Source of the DNA: Polaromonas sp.
Lineage (GTDB): Bacteria > Pseudomonadota > Gammaproteobacteria > Burkholderiales > Burkholderiaceae_C
DNA length: 64,000 bases
Reading direction: 5' to 3'
Assembly (NCBI GenBank): GCA_013297865.1
Contig: JAAFIP010000007.1
Coordinates: 62,001-126,000, forward strand
The translations under genes were made by a program, and so were the position numbers. Positions within the stretch are counted from its first letter, which is position 1, and each line of letters begins with the position of its first letter. Below the pieces are notes generated by a model. That model was not told the DNA's origin. It did not search any database and worked only from the letters and a program-made list of their open reading frames with translations. Shown here piece after piece: positions 9,334 through 17,906 of the stretch.

Positions 9334-10965
9334 TCAGCCTTGTTGCAACACCAGCCCCGCATGTTCGCGCAGCGCATGGAATTTGATATTCGGATGCCGC
9401 TCCTGCGTCAGGCGCAGGTCATAGGGCGAGGTGAGCAGATAGGCCAAGGTATCCGCGCCATCCAGCGCCAGCTTGCCCGCGTTTTTCTCGGTAAACACTT
9501 TAAGCTCCTCGGGTGTGTCCGCCGTCACCCAGCGCGCTCCCACATAGCTTGAGCTCATCAGGCGGCATTCCACGCCGTACTCGCCTTTCAGGCGGTGCTG
9601 CACCACTTCAAACTGCAGTTGCCCAATGGCGCCCAGCAGCATGTTGCCGCCCATGTGAGGTCTGAATACTTGAATGGCACCTTCTTCGCCCAGCTGGATC
9701 AAGCCCGCCTGCAGTTGCTTGCTTTTCATCGGATTGGCCAGCTCCACGGTCTGGAACAGCTCGGGTGCGAAGAAGGGCAGACCCGTGTACTGCAGGTCGG
9801 CCTGGTCAGCACGGCCTGCGGTGATGGTGTCACCCAGCTGCACGCCGCCATGGGTGGTAAAGCCGATGATGTCACCGGCAAAGGCTTCTTCCACCGCCTC
9901 GCGCCGTTGCGACATGAAGGTCACCACCGAGGTGGGCCGCAGCTCCTTGGCGGTGCGCTGCACCTTCAGGCGCATGCCGCTTTCGTACTTGCCCGAGCAC
10001 ATGCGCACAAAGGCGATGCGGTCGCGGTGCGAAGGGTCCATATTGGCCTGCACCTTGAACACCACACCTGAGAAGCCTTCGTCCTCGGGCTGCACTTCCA
10101 CCGCGTTGCCGCTCTTGCCACTGCTGATGCGCGGGCGCGGCTGGGGAGCCAGGTCCACCAAGGCGTCCAGCACTTCCTGCACACCAAAGTTGTTGACGCC
10201 CGAGCCAAAAAACACTGGCGTTTGCTGGGCGGCAAAAAACGCCTCTTGGTCGAATGCAGGCGCTGCGCCTTGCAGCAGTTCGATATTGCCTTCGGCCAGT
10301 TCAAACTCGTGGCCAAAGCGCTTGAGGAGTTCTTCACGCGCGGTCAAAGCCACAGTTTCATCAGCCTCGTCGTCGCGCTTGGCCTCGCCCGCCTTGAACA
10401 GCCGCATATGCTGCTTGCGCAAGTCCACAATGCCGCCAAACTGCTTGCCCTGGCCCACCGGCCAGGTCATGGGCACGCAGGGCATGCCCAGGGCCTGCTC
10501 AATTTCGTCCAGCAGCTCAATCGGGTCGCGGCCCTCGCGGTCCATCTTGTTCACAAAGGTCATGATGGGCGTATTGCGCTGGCGGCACACTTCGATCAGC
10601 CGCTTGGTCTGCGGCTCCACGCCGTTGGCCGCGTCAATCACCATCAGCGCGCTGTCCACCGCAGTGAGCACGCGGTAGGTGTCCTCAGAAAAGTCTTTGT
10701 GGCCGGGGGTGTCCAGCAGGTTGATTACGCTGTCGCGGTACAGCATCTGCATGACGGAGGAGGCCACCGAAATACCGCGCTGCTTTTCAATCTCCATCCA
10801 GTCGCTGGTGGCATGCCGCGTCGCTTTGCGCGCTTTGACGCTGCCCGCAATATGGATAGCGCCCGAGAACAGCAGGAGCTTTTCAGTCAGCGTGGTCTTG
10901 CCCGCATCGGGGTGCGAGATGATGGCAAAGGTGCGGCGGCGTTTGGTTTCGGTGGCGTAGGTCAC
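9334..10965 (-). CDS. prfC: Peptide chain release factor 3
   Basis: Ribosome-associated GTPase that releases RF1/RF2 after termination. 543 residues, slightly longer than the E. coli protein (529). The G1 motif SHPDAGKTTL is near residue 18, the switch region RHATSDWMEIEKQRGISV near 50, G3 DTPGHKDF near 87, G4 NKMDRE near 140, followed by the EF-Tu-like and C-terminal domains characteristic of RF3. It lies upstream of the DUF1016 gene on the same strand but is separated from it by a LexA box region, so it is probably an independent unit. The ParDE pair is just upstream. Confidence 0.96.
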   Translation of the reverse strand: MTYATETKRRRTFAIISHPDAGKTTLTEKLLLFSGAIHIAGSVKARKATRHATSDWMEIEKQRGISVASSVMQMLYRDSVINLLDTPGHKDFSEDTYRVLTAVDSALMVIDAANGVEPQTKRLIEVCRQRNTPIMTFVNKMDREGRDPIELLDEIEQALGMPCVPMTWPVGQGKQFGGIVDLRKQHMRLFKAGEAKRDDEADETVALTAREELLKRFGHEFELAEGNIELLQGAAPAFDQEAFFAAQQTPVFFGSGVNNFGVQEVLDALVDLAPQPRPRISSGKSGNAVEVQPEDEGFSGVVFKVQANMDPSHRDRIAFVRMCSGKYESGMRLKVQRTAKELRPTSVVTFMSQRREAVEEAFAGDIIGFTTHGGVQLGDTITAGRADQADLQYTGLPFFAPELFQTVELANPMKSKQLQAGLIQLGEEGAIQVFRPHMGGNMLLGAIGQLQFEVVQHRLKGEYGVECRLMSSSYVGARWVTADTPEELKVFTEKNAGKLALDGADTLAYLLTSPYDLRLTQERHPNIKFHALREHAGLVLQQG

Positions 10966-10977
10966 GGGCGGGTCAAC

Positions 10978-11286
10978 TTAAGGTTCTAAATGTGTTGGGA
11001 TGTCAGAGGCTTGGTGCAACACACGCACCACTTCAATCTTATGAGGATGGTCGAAATAGAAAATTACATAGGGAAATTGGCTCAAGCGCCAGACGCGTAA
11101 ACCTAGTAGACCTAATTGCACACCCCAGCACGGAGAGCCAGTACCTGGGTTGCGCTGCACATGCAGCAAAGCAGCATCCAGCTCAAGTGCCAGATCAGGC
11201 ACCATGTGTGGGGCATGCTCTTCATAATAGGTGCACGCCTGCTCCATGTCGCGCAGCGCGCGACGTTGTATCAGCAAAGCCTTCAT
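10978..11286 (-). CDS. parE: Type II toxin, ParE/RelE family
   Basis: 102 residues starting MKALLIQRRALRDMEQA. The compact fold with GSPCWGVQLGLLGLRVWRL, FPYVIFYF and a C-terminal IEVVRVLH strand is typical of ParE (gyrase-targeting) toxins of the RelE superfamily. The ATG overlaps the antitoxin TGA by 4 bp (ATGA), giving translational coupling. I chose this start over a longer upstream frame because it matches the family length and the overlap. Chromosomal stabilisation or stress modulation is inferred; the target is not shown. Confidence 0.85.
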   Translation of the reverse strand: MKALLIQRRALRDMEQACTYYEEHAPHMVPDLALELDAALLHVQRNPGTGSPCWGVQLGLLGLRVWRLSQFPYVIFYFDHPHKIEVVRVLHQASDIPTHLEP

Positions 11287-11573
11287 GCGGCTTTGCGCGA
11301 GCGATCGGTGCGGGTCTTGTCTGCTGCAGACAGTTTGGCCGTCGCAGCCGTTAAAAAGCCAGTACGTAAATCTTTCCACTCACCCGCTGGGCCAGAGGCC
11401 ATACCCTCTTCAATCAGGGCTTTCAAGCGCTCTTCAGCCTGCTTTTCTTCGTCCCGGCGCACCAAGTCGCGCATGTACTCGCTGGCTGAGCTGTAGCCCC
11501 GCGCTTTGATACGTGAGTCCACAAAAGACTTCAGGTCTTCGGTGAGGGAGATGTTCATGGTGACGGTAGTCAT
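11283..11573 (-). CDS. parD: Type II antitoxin, ParD family (ribbon-helix-helix)
   Basis: 96 residues. The N-terminal ribbon-helix-helix MTTVTMNISLTEDLKSFVD with the motif GYSSASEYMRDLVRRDEE is typical of ParD (CC2985-type) antitoxins. The C-terminal half, rich in Lys/Arg/Ala, would wrap the toxin. It is the first gene of the pair, with a perfect palindrome 16 bp upstream that fits autoregulation. The C-terminus (after residue 70) is basic and looks longer than usual. Confidence 0.87.
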   Translation of the reverse strand: MTTVTMNISLTEDLKSFVDSRIKARGYSSASEYMRDLVRRDEEKQAEERLKALIEEGMASGPAGEWKDLRTGFLTAATAKLSAADKTRTDRSRKAA

Positions 11574-11588
11574 AGATGTGATTTTAGC

Positions 11589-11611
11589 ATTTTGGCAAAC
11601 TTTGCCAAAAT
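11589..11611 (-). promoter_or_regulatory. Palindromic operator of the parDE pair
   Basis: ATTTTGGCAAA, one central C, then TTTGCCAAAAT: a perfect 23-bp palindrome ending 16 bp before the antitoxin ATG. The position and symmetry fit binding of ParD dimers. No second copy was seen. Confidence 0.7.
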
Positions 11612-11677
11612 GGTTACTCAGTTGCTATTAGTGCATGTGGTGTGTTAGATTGGTAACACAATAAAGCGGAGAACAAC

Positions 11678-12340
11678 ATGAATTTCCAACGTATCGTGCT
11701 GTTTGTTGGTATTTTTTGTGGATTGTATTTGTCAGGCTGTGGCGGCGGAGGCGGTGGCGATAGCACAGCAAGTGCAAGCAATAACACGTCGACTACTTCC
11801 AATCCAGCGCCTGTAGTGGCTGCTGACTATTTGGGTAAATATCAGGGCACCTGGAGTCGCTGCATAGCGGAAATAGATAGCCCACCAATGAGCGTGCGTC
11901 AAAAGTTAATCGTGTCAGCGCCGGCTAAGGACGGAAGCATTCAACTAGACACCATAGAAGAGATATTTGAAAACAATGCCGATTGCCAAAGCACTCAGGT
12001 GATACCACTGGCAACAATCAAAGAAGTCGCTTCCGGCTCTGGAAAATTCAGTTACACGACGACGCTGACCGTAGGCGCAGTGCCAGGAAATATTTTCGAT
12101 GTGCTCAATATTTTCCAACCGCAAGTCGATACCACAGCCACTGGCACGAATGTATCTCAGGTAGTTATCAATGGCGTACCCACCTGGCGTGTTCGGTCGA
12201 AGGGTACGAGTGTGGTGGATCGCCCAGTCAAATCTGAAGGATTCTCAGGCGAAGTCGGCTTCTTGTTCTCGAACAGCGGGGCTTTGCAGGGGCTGTTCCT
12301 CAACGACGACACAAGATCTTTTACAAAAGCCCCAATTTAA
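11678..12340 (+). CDS. Hypothetical lipoprotein with poly-Gly linker
   Basis: 220 residues. A signal peptide ends in the lipobox LSGC (Cys near residue 21), followed by GGGGGG and a Ser/Thr/Asn-rich spacer, a layout frequent in Burkholderiales lipoproteins. The remaining part (DYLGKYQGTWSRC onward) is predicted beta-rich, with two further Cys residues, and matches no family I recognise. It is probably anchored in a membrane facing the periplasm. Its base composition is less GC-rich than its neighbours. The ahcY leader begins about 20 bp after the stop. Confidence 0.7.
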   Translation: MNFQRIVLFVGIFCGLYLSGCGGGGGGDSTASASNNTSTTSNPAPVVAADYLGKYQGTWSRCIAEIDSPPMSVRQKLIVSAPAKDGSIQLDTIEEIFENNADCQSTQVIPLATIKEVASGSGKFSYTTTLTVGAVPGNIFDVLNIFQPQVDTTATGTNVSQVVINGVPTWRVRSKGTSVVDRPVKSEGFSGEVGFLFSNSGALQGLFLNDDTRSFTKAPI

Positions 12341-12360
12341 TATTAAGTTAAAATATTAAT

Positions 12361-12465
12361 ATCCGAGGAGCGCTGCAGGTCACGCAAAATGATCGAGGCT
12401 CGGAAACGCCGCTTAAATATGGTTTTAAGGGGTTCAAGTTTCTAACTGCGCTCACCCACTGAAAA
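12361..12465 (+). ncRNA. SAH riboswitch upstream of ahcY
   Basis: The start CCGAGGAGCGCTGCAGG, the later AGGCTCGGAAACGCCG and the downstream CTGCGCTCACCCA reproduce the conserved blocks of the S-adenosylhomocysteine riboswitch: the P1 pair CCGAG/CTCGG and the pseudoknot partner GCGCTGC/GCGCTCAC region. In this class, SAH binding turns on the SAH hydrolase gene downstream, which is exactly the gene present. A CTCACC (12451-12456) / GGTGAG (12472-12477) pairing just downstream could be the competing expression-platform helix. The boundaries are approximate. Confidence 0.9.
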
Positions 12466-12552
12466 CTGTGCGGTGAGTGCTTCGGGCAAACCCCCTGGCA
12501 ATTTTTTCTCACGACAGTCTCAGTGGCTCGTTCACCTATAACGGAGCACACT

Positions 12553-14001
12553 ATGAACGCTGTTGTCAAACCCCTGAAAAAGCAAGATTACGCAGTTGCG
12601 GACTTGTCCCTGGCCGCTTTTGGCCGCAAAGAAATGAACATCGCCGAGACCGAAATGCCTGGCCTGATGGCCATCCGCGAAGAGTTCTCCAAGAGCAAGC
12701 CGCTCAAGGGTGCGCGTATCACCGGCTCGCTGCACATGACCATCCAGACCGCTGTGCTGGTCGAAACCCTGCAGGCTCTGGGGGCTGACGTGCGCTGGGC
12801 ATCGTGCAACATCTTCTCCACCCAGGACCACGCCGCTGCGGCCCTGGTGGCTGAAGGCACACCCGTGTTTGCCTACAAAGGCGAGTCGCTGGAAGACTAC
12901 TGGGATTACACCCACCGCATTTTTGAATTCGGCGACAAGGGCTCCAAAACCGAAGGCCCCAACATGATCCTGGACGACGGCGGCGACGCAACGCTGCTGA
13001 TGCACCTGGGCACCAAGGCCGAGAAGGACATCAAAGTGTTGGCCAAGCCCGGCAGCGAAGAAGAAAAATGCCTGTTTGCCGCCATCAAGGCCAAGCTGCG
13101 TGTGGACCCCACCTGGTACAGCCGCCGTCTGAAAAATATCATCGGCGTAACCGAAGAGACCACCACCGGCGTGCTGCGCCTGAACGAAATGTCTGCCAAG
13201 GGCACTCTGGCCCTGCGCGCCATCAACGTGAACGACTCGGTGACCAAGAGCAAGTTTGACAACCTGTATGGCTGCCGCGAATCACTGGTGGACGCCATCA
13301 AGCGCGCCACCGACGTGATGATCGCTGGCAAGATTGCCGTAGTCACCGGCTACGGCGACGTGGGCAAGGGCTCAGCCCAGGCCCTGCGCGCCCTGAGCGC
13401 CCAGGTGTGGGTGACCGAGGTGGACCCGATCAACGCACTGCAGGCTGCGATGGAAGGCTACAAAGTGGTGACCATGGAATATGCTGCCGACAAAGCCGAC
13501 ATTTTTGTGTCAGCCACCGGCAACAAAAACGTCATCACCCACGACCACATGGTGGCGATGAAAGACCAGGCGATTGTCTGCAACATCGGTCACTTCGATA
13601 ACGAAATCGACGTGGCTTCACTGGAAAAATACAAGTGGGAAGAGATCAAGCCCCAAGTGGACCACGTCATCTTCCCGGCCAAAGGCAAAAAGCCTTCCAG
13701 GCGCATCATCCTGCTGGCCAAGGGCCGTTTGGTCAACCTGGGCTGCGGCACCGGCCACCCCAGCTTTGTGATGAGCTCCAGCTTTGCCAACCAGACGATT
13801 GCGCAGATCGAGCTGTTCACCAAGCAAAAAGACTACAAGGTCGGCCAGGTCTATGTGCTGCCCAAGCACCTGGACGAAAAAGTCGCCCGCCTGCACCTCA
13901 AGAAAGTCGGCGCTGAGCTGACCAAGCTGACCAAAGAGCAGGCCGACTATATCGGTGTCTCGCAGGACGGCCCTTACAAGGCTAATACCTACCGCTACTA
14001 A
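12553..14001 (+). CDS. ahcY: S-adenosylhomocysteine hydrolase
   Basis: Cytosolic NAD-dependent enzyme splitting SAH into homocysteine and adenosine, relieving product inhibition of methyltransferases. 482 residues from ATG 12553, chosen over an in-frame ATG 30 bp upstream because of the ACGGAG ribosome site and the family-type N-terminus. The NAD-binding [14 protein letters not shown] is near residue 266, the substrate region [11 protein letters not shown] near 65, and the C-terminal KPNTYRY-like end is KANTYRY. The SAH riboswitch in its 5' leader implies induction by its own substrate. tlyA and metF follow on the same strand. Confidence 0.98.
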   Translation: MNAVVKPLKKQDYAVADLSLAAFGRKEMNIAETEMPGLMAIREEFSKSKPLKGARITGSLHMTIQTAVLVETLQALGADVRWASCNIFSTQDHAAAALVAEGTPVFAYKGESLEDYWDYTHRIFEFGDKGSKTEGPNMILDDGGDATLLMHLGTKAEKDIKVLAKPGSEEEKCLFAAIKAKLRVDPTWYSRRLKNIIGVTEETTTGVLRLNEMSAKGTLALRAINVNDSVTKSKFDNLYGCRESLVDAIKRATDVMIAGKIAVVTGYGDVGKGSAQALRALSAQVWVTEVDPINALQAAMEGYKVVTMEYAADKADIFVSATGNKNVITHDHMVAMKDQAIVCNIGHFDNEIDVASLEKYKWEEIKPQVDHVIFPAKGKKPSRRIILLAKGRLVNLGCGTGHPSFVMSSSFANQTIAQIELFTKQKDYKVGQVYVLPKHLDEKVARLHLKKVGAELTKLTKEQADYIGVSQDGPYKANTYRY

Positions 14002-14037
14002 GACCCAAAAGGTCAAAAGCCGCAGTCAGAAAGACCG

Positions 14038-14193
14038 GACGCAGAGGACGCGAAGGTTACGCAGAGGACGCAAAAGAATACCAAAAGAAGAAAAAATATC
14101 AATGTGATTATTTGACATTCACATTGAATTCAAATTTTGGCTTTCTTTTCTTCTTTTGCGCTCTTTGCGAAACCTTCGCGACCTCTGCGTTCA
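14038..14193. repeat. Long inverted-repeat element between ahcY and tlyA
   Basis: Left arm (from 14038, GACGCAGAGGACGCGAAGG onward) and right arm (14136-14193, ending CCTCTGCGTTC) are inverted and match over about 40 positions with a few mismatches, around a 40-50 bp AT-rich centre. It is the same family as the element at 21194-21381 but more decayed. An open frame running through the right arm into tlyA is probably not translated. Confidence 0.8.
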
Positions 14194-14214
14194 AAAACTC
14201 CCTCTCTGCCGCCC

Positions 14215-15012
14215 ATGCGCGCCGACCAACTCCTCGTCCAACGTGGCTTGGCAGCCTCGCGCAGCCAGGCTGCACGTCTGATTGACGCAGGTGCGCGCTG
14301 GCTGCAGCGCGGCGAGTGGAAGCCGCTGCGCAAAAGCGATGAGCTGCCAAGCGATGCGCAGATCGAGCTGATCAGCCAGGCCGAGGCAAAGTATGTCTCG
14401 CGCGGAGGCTTGAAGCTCGAGGGTGCGCTGGCGGCCAGTGGTGTGAATGTGCGTGGCGCCGTGTGTCTGGATATCGGTCAATCGACCGGGGGCTTTACCG
14501 ACTGTTTGCTGCAGCAAGGCGCGCTCGGTGTGGTGGGCGTGGATGTTGGGCATGGCCAGCTGCACCCGCGTCTGCGCGCCAGTGACCAGGTGCTGTGCAT
14601 TGAAAAGGTCAACGCACGATCCATGAGTGCTACGGATTTTATAGCTTTTCCCGCTATATTTGATTGGGTTAGAAGCCGATTCGACATTAAAAAAGGCGCT
14701 GATATACACGGTGTGGACGTGGTGGTGGGCGATGTGTCGTTCATCTCGCAGACTTTATTGATCGATGCCTTTGCGCCATTGCTTAAGACAGGCGGCCAGG
14801 TGCTGATGCTGGTGAAGCCGCAGTTTGAACTTCAGCCCGAGCAGATTGGCAAAGGCGGCATCGTCGAAGACGCCGCGCATTACGCGCAAGTAGAGCAGCG
14901 CATTCGCAGCGCCTATGCTGCGCATGCCCTGCAGGTACGCAATTATTTCGCCAGCCCGATCGCGGGCGGAGACGGTAACCGCGAGTTCTTTGTCCATGCT
15001 GTCAAGGCATGA
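14215..15012 (+). CDS. tlyA: TlyA family rRNA (cytidine-2'-O)-methyltransferase / hemolysin A-like
   Basis: 265 residues from MRADQLLVQRGLA. An N-terminal S4 RNA-binding domain (about 1-60) precedes an FtsJ-like Rossmann methyltransferase with the SAM motif CLDIGQSTGGFTDCLLQ near residue 84. TlyA proteins methylate 16S/23S rRNA cytidines in some bacteria; the activity in this lineage is inferred. The frame extends 26 codons upstream into the inverted-repeat arm, but the S4 domain start argues for 14215. Residues around 140-155 (DFIAFPAIFDW) are encoded by a decayed dispersed element (14629-14677), lying before the conserved VVVGDVSFIS motif. Confidence 0.88.
   Translation: MRADQLLVQRGLAASRSQAARLIDAGARWLQRGEWKPLRKSDELPSDAQIELISQAEAKYVSRGGLKLEGALAASGVNVRGAVCLDIGQSTGGFTDCLLQQGALGVVGVDVGHGQLHPRLRASDQVLCIEKVNARSMSATDFIAFPAIFDWVRSRFDIKKGADIHGVDVVVGDVSFISQTLLIDAFAPLLKTGGQVLMLVKPQFELQPEQIGKGGIVEDAAHYAQVEQRIRSAYAAHALQVRNYFASPIAGGDGNREFFVHAVKA
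14629..14677. repeat. Dispersed 49-bp element, copy 3 (decayed), inside tlyA
   Basis: ATAGCTTTTCCCGCTATAT with TTGATTGGG and GAAGCC aligns to the consensus with several substitutions and keeps the 49-bp length. It is translated as DFIAFPAIFDW in tlyA. Confidence 0.7.
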
Positions 15013-15037
15013 GCAGCGCTCGCCATAAAGGATGGTC

Positions 15038-15877
15038 ATGAATACCTCAACACTGCCAGTAAGTTTTGAATTTTTTCCACCCAAGACACCCGAGGGCGTG
15101 GAGAAATTGGTGGGCGTGCGCAAGGCGCTGTATGCCCTCAAGCCGCAGTTCTTCAGCGTCACCTACGGTGCAGGCGGCTCCACGCAGGATGGCACGCTGC
15201 ACACGGTGCAGTCCATCCTGGCTGATGGCTTTGATGCCGCGCCGCATTTTTCGTGCATCGGTGCCACCCGGGACAGCGTGCGCGCCCAGCTGGCGCTGTT
15301 CAAGCAGGCGGGTATCACGCGCATGGTGGCCTTGCGCGGCGACCTGCCCAGTGGCTATGGCGCGTTTGGTGAATTCAAATACGCCAGCGAGCTGATCGCT
15401 TTTATCCGCGCAGAAACCGGTGACCATTTCCATATTGAAGTCGGCTGCTACCCTGAAGTGCATCCTCAGGCCAAATCGCCCGAGGCAGATCTGCAGGCCT
15501 ATGCCACCAAGGTCAAGGCCGGTGCCAGCTCGGCCATCACGCAGTATTTTTTCAACAGCGATGCGTATTTCCGTTTTGTCGACGATGCCCACAAGCTGGG
15601 CGCAGAGATTCCGGTGATTCCGGGCATCATGCCGATTTTGAGCTCGTCGCAACTAATGCGCTTTTCCGATGCGTGTGGCGCGGAGATCCCGCGTTGGATT
15701 CGCCTGCGGCTGCAGGCCTTTGGCGACGACAGCGCATCGATCAAGGCCTTTGGCCTGGACGTCATCACTGATCTGTGTGACCAATTGCGCAATGCCGGTG
15801 TGCCTGGGTTGCACTTTTACACAATGAACCAATCCGCCGCTAGCCTGGAGGTATGCAAGCGGCTAGACTTGGTTTGA
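15038..15877 (+). CDS. metF: Methylenetetrahydrofolate reductase
   Basis: 279-residue FAD enzyme that reduces 5,10-methylene-THF to 5-methyl-THF, the methyl donor for homocysteine remethylation. Family hallmarks are SFEFFPPKT near the N-terminus, SVTYGAGGS near 37, the RGDLP FAD/substrate loop, and [13 protein letters not shown] 15038 is preferred over 15032 because AAAGGA lies 5 bp before it. It is 25 bp after tlyA and probably in the same transcript as ahcY: AhcY makes homocysteine and MetF supplies the methyl group. It ends in TGATG with rlpA. Confidence 0.97.
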   Translation: MNTSTLPVSFEFFPPKTPEGVEKLVGVRKALYALKPQFFSVTYGAGGSTQDGTLHTVQSILADGFDAAPHFSCIGATRDSVRAQLALFKQAGITRMVALRGDLPSGYGAFGEFKYASELIAFIRAETGDHFHIEVGCYPEVHPQAKSPEADLQAYATKVKAGASSAITQYFFNSDAYFRFVDDAHKLGAEIPVIPGIMPILSSSQLMRFSDACGAEIPRWIRLRLQAFGDDSASIKAFGLDVITDLCDQLRNAGVPGLHFYTMNQSAASLEVCKRLDLV

Positions 15878-16509
15878 TGCACAGCGAAAAACGCCTTCTG
15901 TCTGACCCACTGCAGCGCGCTGGCCGCTGCGCGGCGCGGGCCGCATTGCTGGCTGCTGCGCTGGTGATGACTGCCTGTAGCGTGGTGCCCCAAGCACCGG
16001 TGCCGCAGAGCGCGCCAGCGCCCGCTGGCGCGCGCGCCCCCACGTCAAAGCCTGCCACAGGCACTGCGCCAGGCGCCAGCAGTTCGGGTGGAGAAACTGC
16101 CTCAGCGCAGTCCAATCCACCCGCTGCACCACCCGTCAGCCCGCCAGCCAATCCCCCCGCCAGCATGCCCGCCGCAGTTGACAACAGCAGCGTGACAGCC
16201 GCAGGCGCTGACAAAACAACAGGCTGGGTAGAGTCGGGCATCGCGTCGTGGTATGGTCCGCGCTTTCAGGGCAAGCGCACGGCCAGTGGGGAGCGCTTTG
16301 ATACGAACGAGCTGACTGCTGCCCACAAAACCCTGCCTTTTGGCACGCGCGTGCGTGTGAGGTCGTTGGCGGACGGCAAGGAAGTGGTGGTGCGCATCAA
16401 TGACCGCGGGCCCTTCATCAAAGGCCGCATTATTGACCTGAGCCGGGCGGCCGCCCAGGCGATTGGCATGCTGGGCGTGAAGCAAGTGGAAATCGAACGC
16501 CTGCGCTGA
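15877..16509 (+). CDS. rlpA: Septal ring lytic transglycosylase RlpA family lipoprotein
   Basis: 210 residues if the ATG overlapping the metF stop (TGATG) is used; an upstream in-frame ATG at 15853 has a GGAGG only 1 bp away and is less likely. The signal peptide ends in the lipobox MTAC, followed by a Pro/Ala-rich spacer (about 40-115) and a double-psi beta-barrel domain ([17 protein letters not shown] near residue 124; [20 protein letters not shown]). RlpA enzymes cleave denuded peptidoglycan at the septum. There is no SPOR domain, unlike the Pseudomonas protein. Placement beside metF probably reflects translational coupling, not shared function. Confidence 0.88.
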   Translation: MHSEKRLLSDPLQRAGRCAARAALLAAALVMTACSVVPQAPVPQSAPAPAGARAPTSKPATGTAPGASSSGGETASAQSNPPAAPPVSPPANPPASMPAAVDNSSVTAAGADKTTGWVESGIASWYGPRFQGKRTASGERFDTNELTAAHKTLPFGTRVRVRSLADGKEVVVRINDRGPFIKGRIIDLSRAAAQAIGMLGVKQVEIERLR

Positions 16510-16576
16510 ATCTGGCGCGCTCTGCCACAATAGGCGGGACAGTTTGAATCCCCCACCCACCAAGGAGAGCATCTCG

Positions 16577-17854
16577 ATGAAGATAGAAACTATTGCCGTC
16601 CACGGCGGCTACACACCCGACCCGACCACCAAAGCCGTGGCCGTGCCGATCTACCAAACCGTGGCTTACGCCTTTGACAACACGCAGCACGGCGCAGACC
16701 TGTTTGACCTGAAGGTGGCGGGCAATATTTACAGCCGCATCATGAACCCGACCAATGGCGTCCTCGAAGCGCGCGTGGCGGCGCTGGAGGGCGGCATTGG
16801 TGCGCTGGCTGTGGCCTCGGGCATGTCGGCCATTGCCTACGCCATCCAGACCATCGCCGAGACGGGCGACAACATCGTCTCAGCCTCCACCTTGTATGGC
16901 GGCACCTACAACCTGTTTGCCCACACCTTTCCGCAGATGGGCATTGAAGTGCGCTTTGCCGACTACCGCGACCCGGCATCGTTTGGCAAGCTGATCGATG
17001 CGCGCACCAAAGCGGTCTATTGCGAGTCCATTGGCAACCCGCTGGGCAACATCACCGACATTGCGGCCCTGGCCAAGGTGGCGCATGACCATGGCGTGCC
17101 GCTGATTGTGGACAACACTGTGCCCAGCCCCTACCTGTGCCGCCCGTTTGAGCATGGGGCCGACATCGTGGTGCATTCACTGACCAAATACCTCGGCGGC
17201 CACGGCACCACCATTGGCGGCGCGGTGGTGGACTCGGGCAAGTTCCCCTGGGCCGAGCACAAGGCGCGCTTCAAGCGCCTGAACGAACCGGACGTGAGCT
17301 ACCACGGCGTGGTCTACACCGAAGCGCTGGGCCCCGCGGCCTACATTGGCCGCTGCCGCGTGGTGCCGCTGCGCAATATGGGTGCGGCATTGAGTCCGAT
17401 GAATGCGTTCCAGATTCTGACCGGCATCGAAACCCTGGCCCTGCGCATGGACCGCATCTGCGACAACGCCGTGAAAGTGGCCACGCATCTGCAAAAGCAT
17501 GCCAAGGTGGCCTCGGTCAACTACGCGGGCCTGAGCGACCACCCCGACCATGCCTTGGTCAAAAAAATGATGGGCGGCCGCGCCTCGGGCATCATCAGCT
17601 TCACGCTCAAAGGCAGCGAGGGCCGCGAGGCGGGCGCGCGCTTTCAGGACGCGCTCAAGCTGTTCACGCGTCTGGTCAATATTGGCGATGCCAAGTCACT
17701 GGCCTGCCACCCCGCGTCCACCACCCACCGTCAGCTCAACCCACAAGAGCTGGCCAAAGCGGGCGTGAGCGAAGGCATGGTGCGTCTGTCTGTGGGCATT
17801 GAGCACATTGACGACCTGCTGGCTGATTTGGATCAGGCACTGGCCGCGGTGTAA
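16577..17854 (+). CDS. metY: O-acetylhomoserine sulfhydrylase (aminocarboxypropyltransferase)
   Basis: 425 residues. PLP-dependent enzyme of the Cys/Met metabolism family making homocysteine from O-acetylhomoserine and sulfide. [15 protein letters not shown] is at the N-terminus, YSRIMNPT near 55, and the PLP lysine in [10 protein letters not shown] near 203. The length, about 425 residues, separates MetY from MetB/MetC (about 380-400). The start at 16577 has AAGGAG 9 bp upstream. It belongs functionally with ahcY and metF, all feeding methionine synthesis. A hairpin follows the stop. Confidence 0.95.
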   Translation: MKIETIAVHGGYTPDPTTKAVAVPIYQTVAYAFDNTQHGADLFDLKVAGNIYSRIMNPTNGVLEARVAALEGGIGALAVASGMSAIAYAIQTIAETGDNIVSASTLYGGTYNLFAHTFPQMGIEVRFADYRDPASFGKLIDARTKAVYCESIGNPLGNITDIAALAKVAHDHGVPLIVDNTVPSPYLCRPFEHGADIVVHSLTKYLGGHGTTIGGAVVDSGKFPWAEHKARFKRLNEPDVSYHGVVYTEALGPAAYIGRCRVVPLRNMGAALSPMNAFQILTGIETLALRMDRICDNAVKVATHLQKHAKVASVNYAGLSDHPDHALVKKMMGGRASGIISFTLKGSEGREAGARFQDALKLFTRLVNIGDAKSLACHPASTTHRQLNPQELAKAGVSEGMVRLSVGIEHIDDLLADLDQALAAV

Positions 17855-17866
17855 GCCTAGGCAGGG

Positions 17867-17891
17867 CGAACCTTGACTGGTTCAAGGTTCG
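17867..17891. terminator. Bidirectional hairpin between metY and paaE
   Basis: CGAACCTTGA, a short loop, then TCAAGGTTCG: a 10-bp perfect stem between convergent genes, about 12 bp after the metY stop and 15 bp before the paaE stop. It has no long T tract on either strand, so it may act as a weak or Rho-assisted terminator. Confidence 0.55.
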
Positions 17892-17906
17892 TCCGTACTG
17901 GCTCGA

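Noticed and set aside
5309-11573. Prophage reading of the left region
   Set aside because: Only the Bro-N domain is phage-like; there are no structural, integrase or packaging genes, and prfC is a housekeeping gene.
8130-11573. Dedicated anti-phage defence island
   Set aside because: A DUF1016 nuclease and a ParDE pair alone are not enough; they flank prfC and no known defence operon can be assembled from them.
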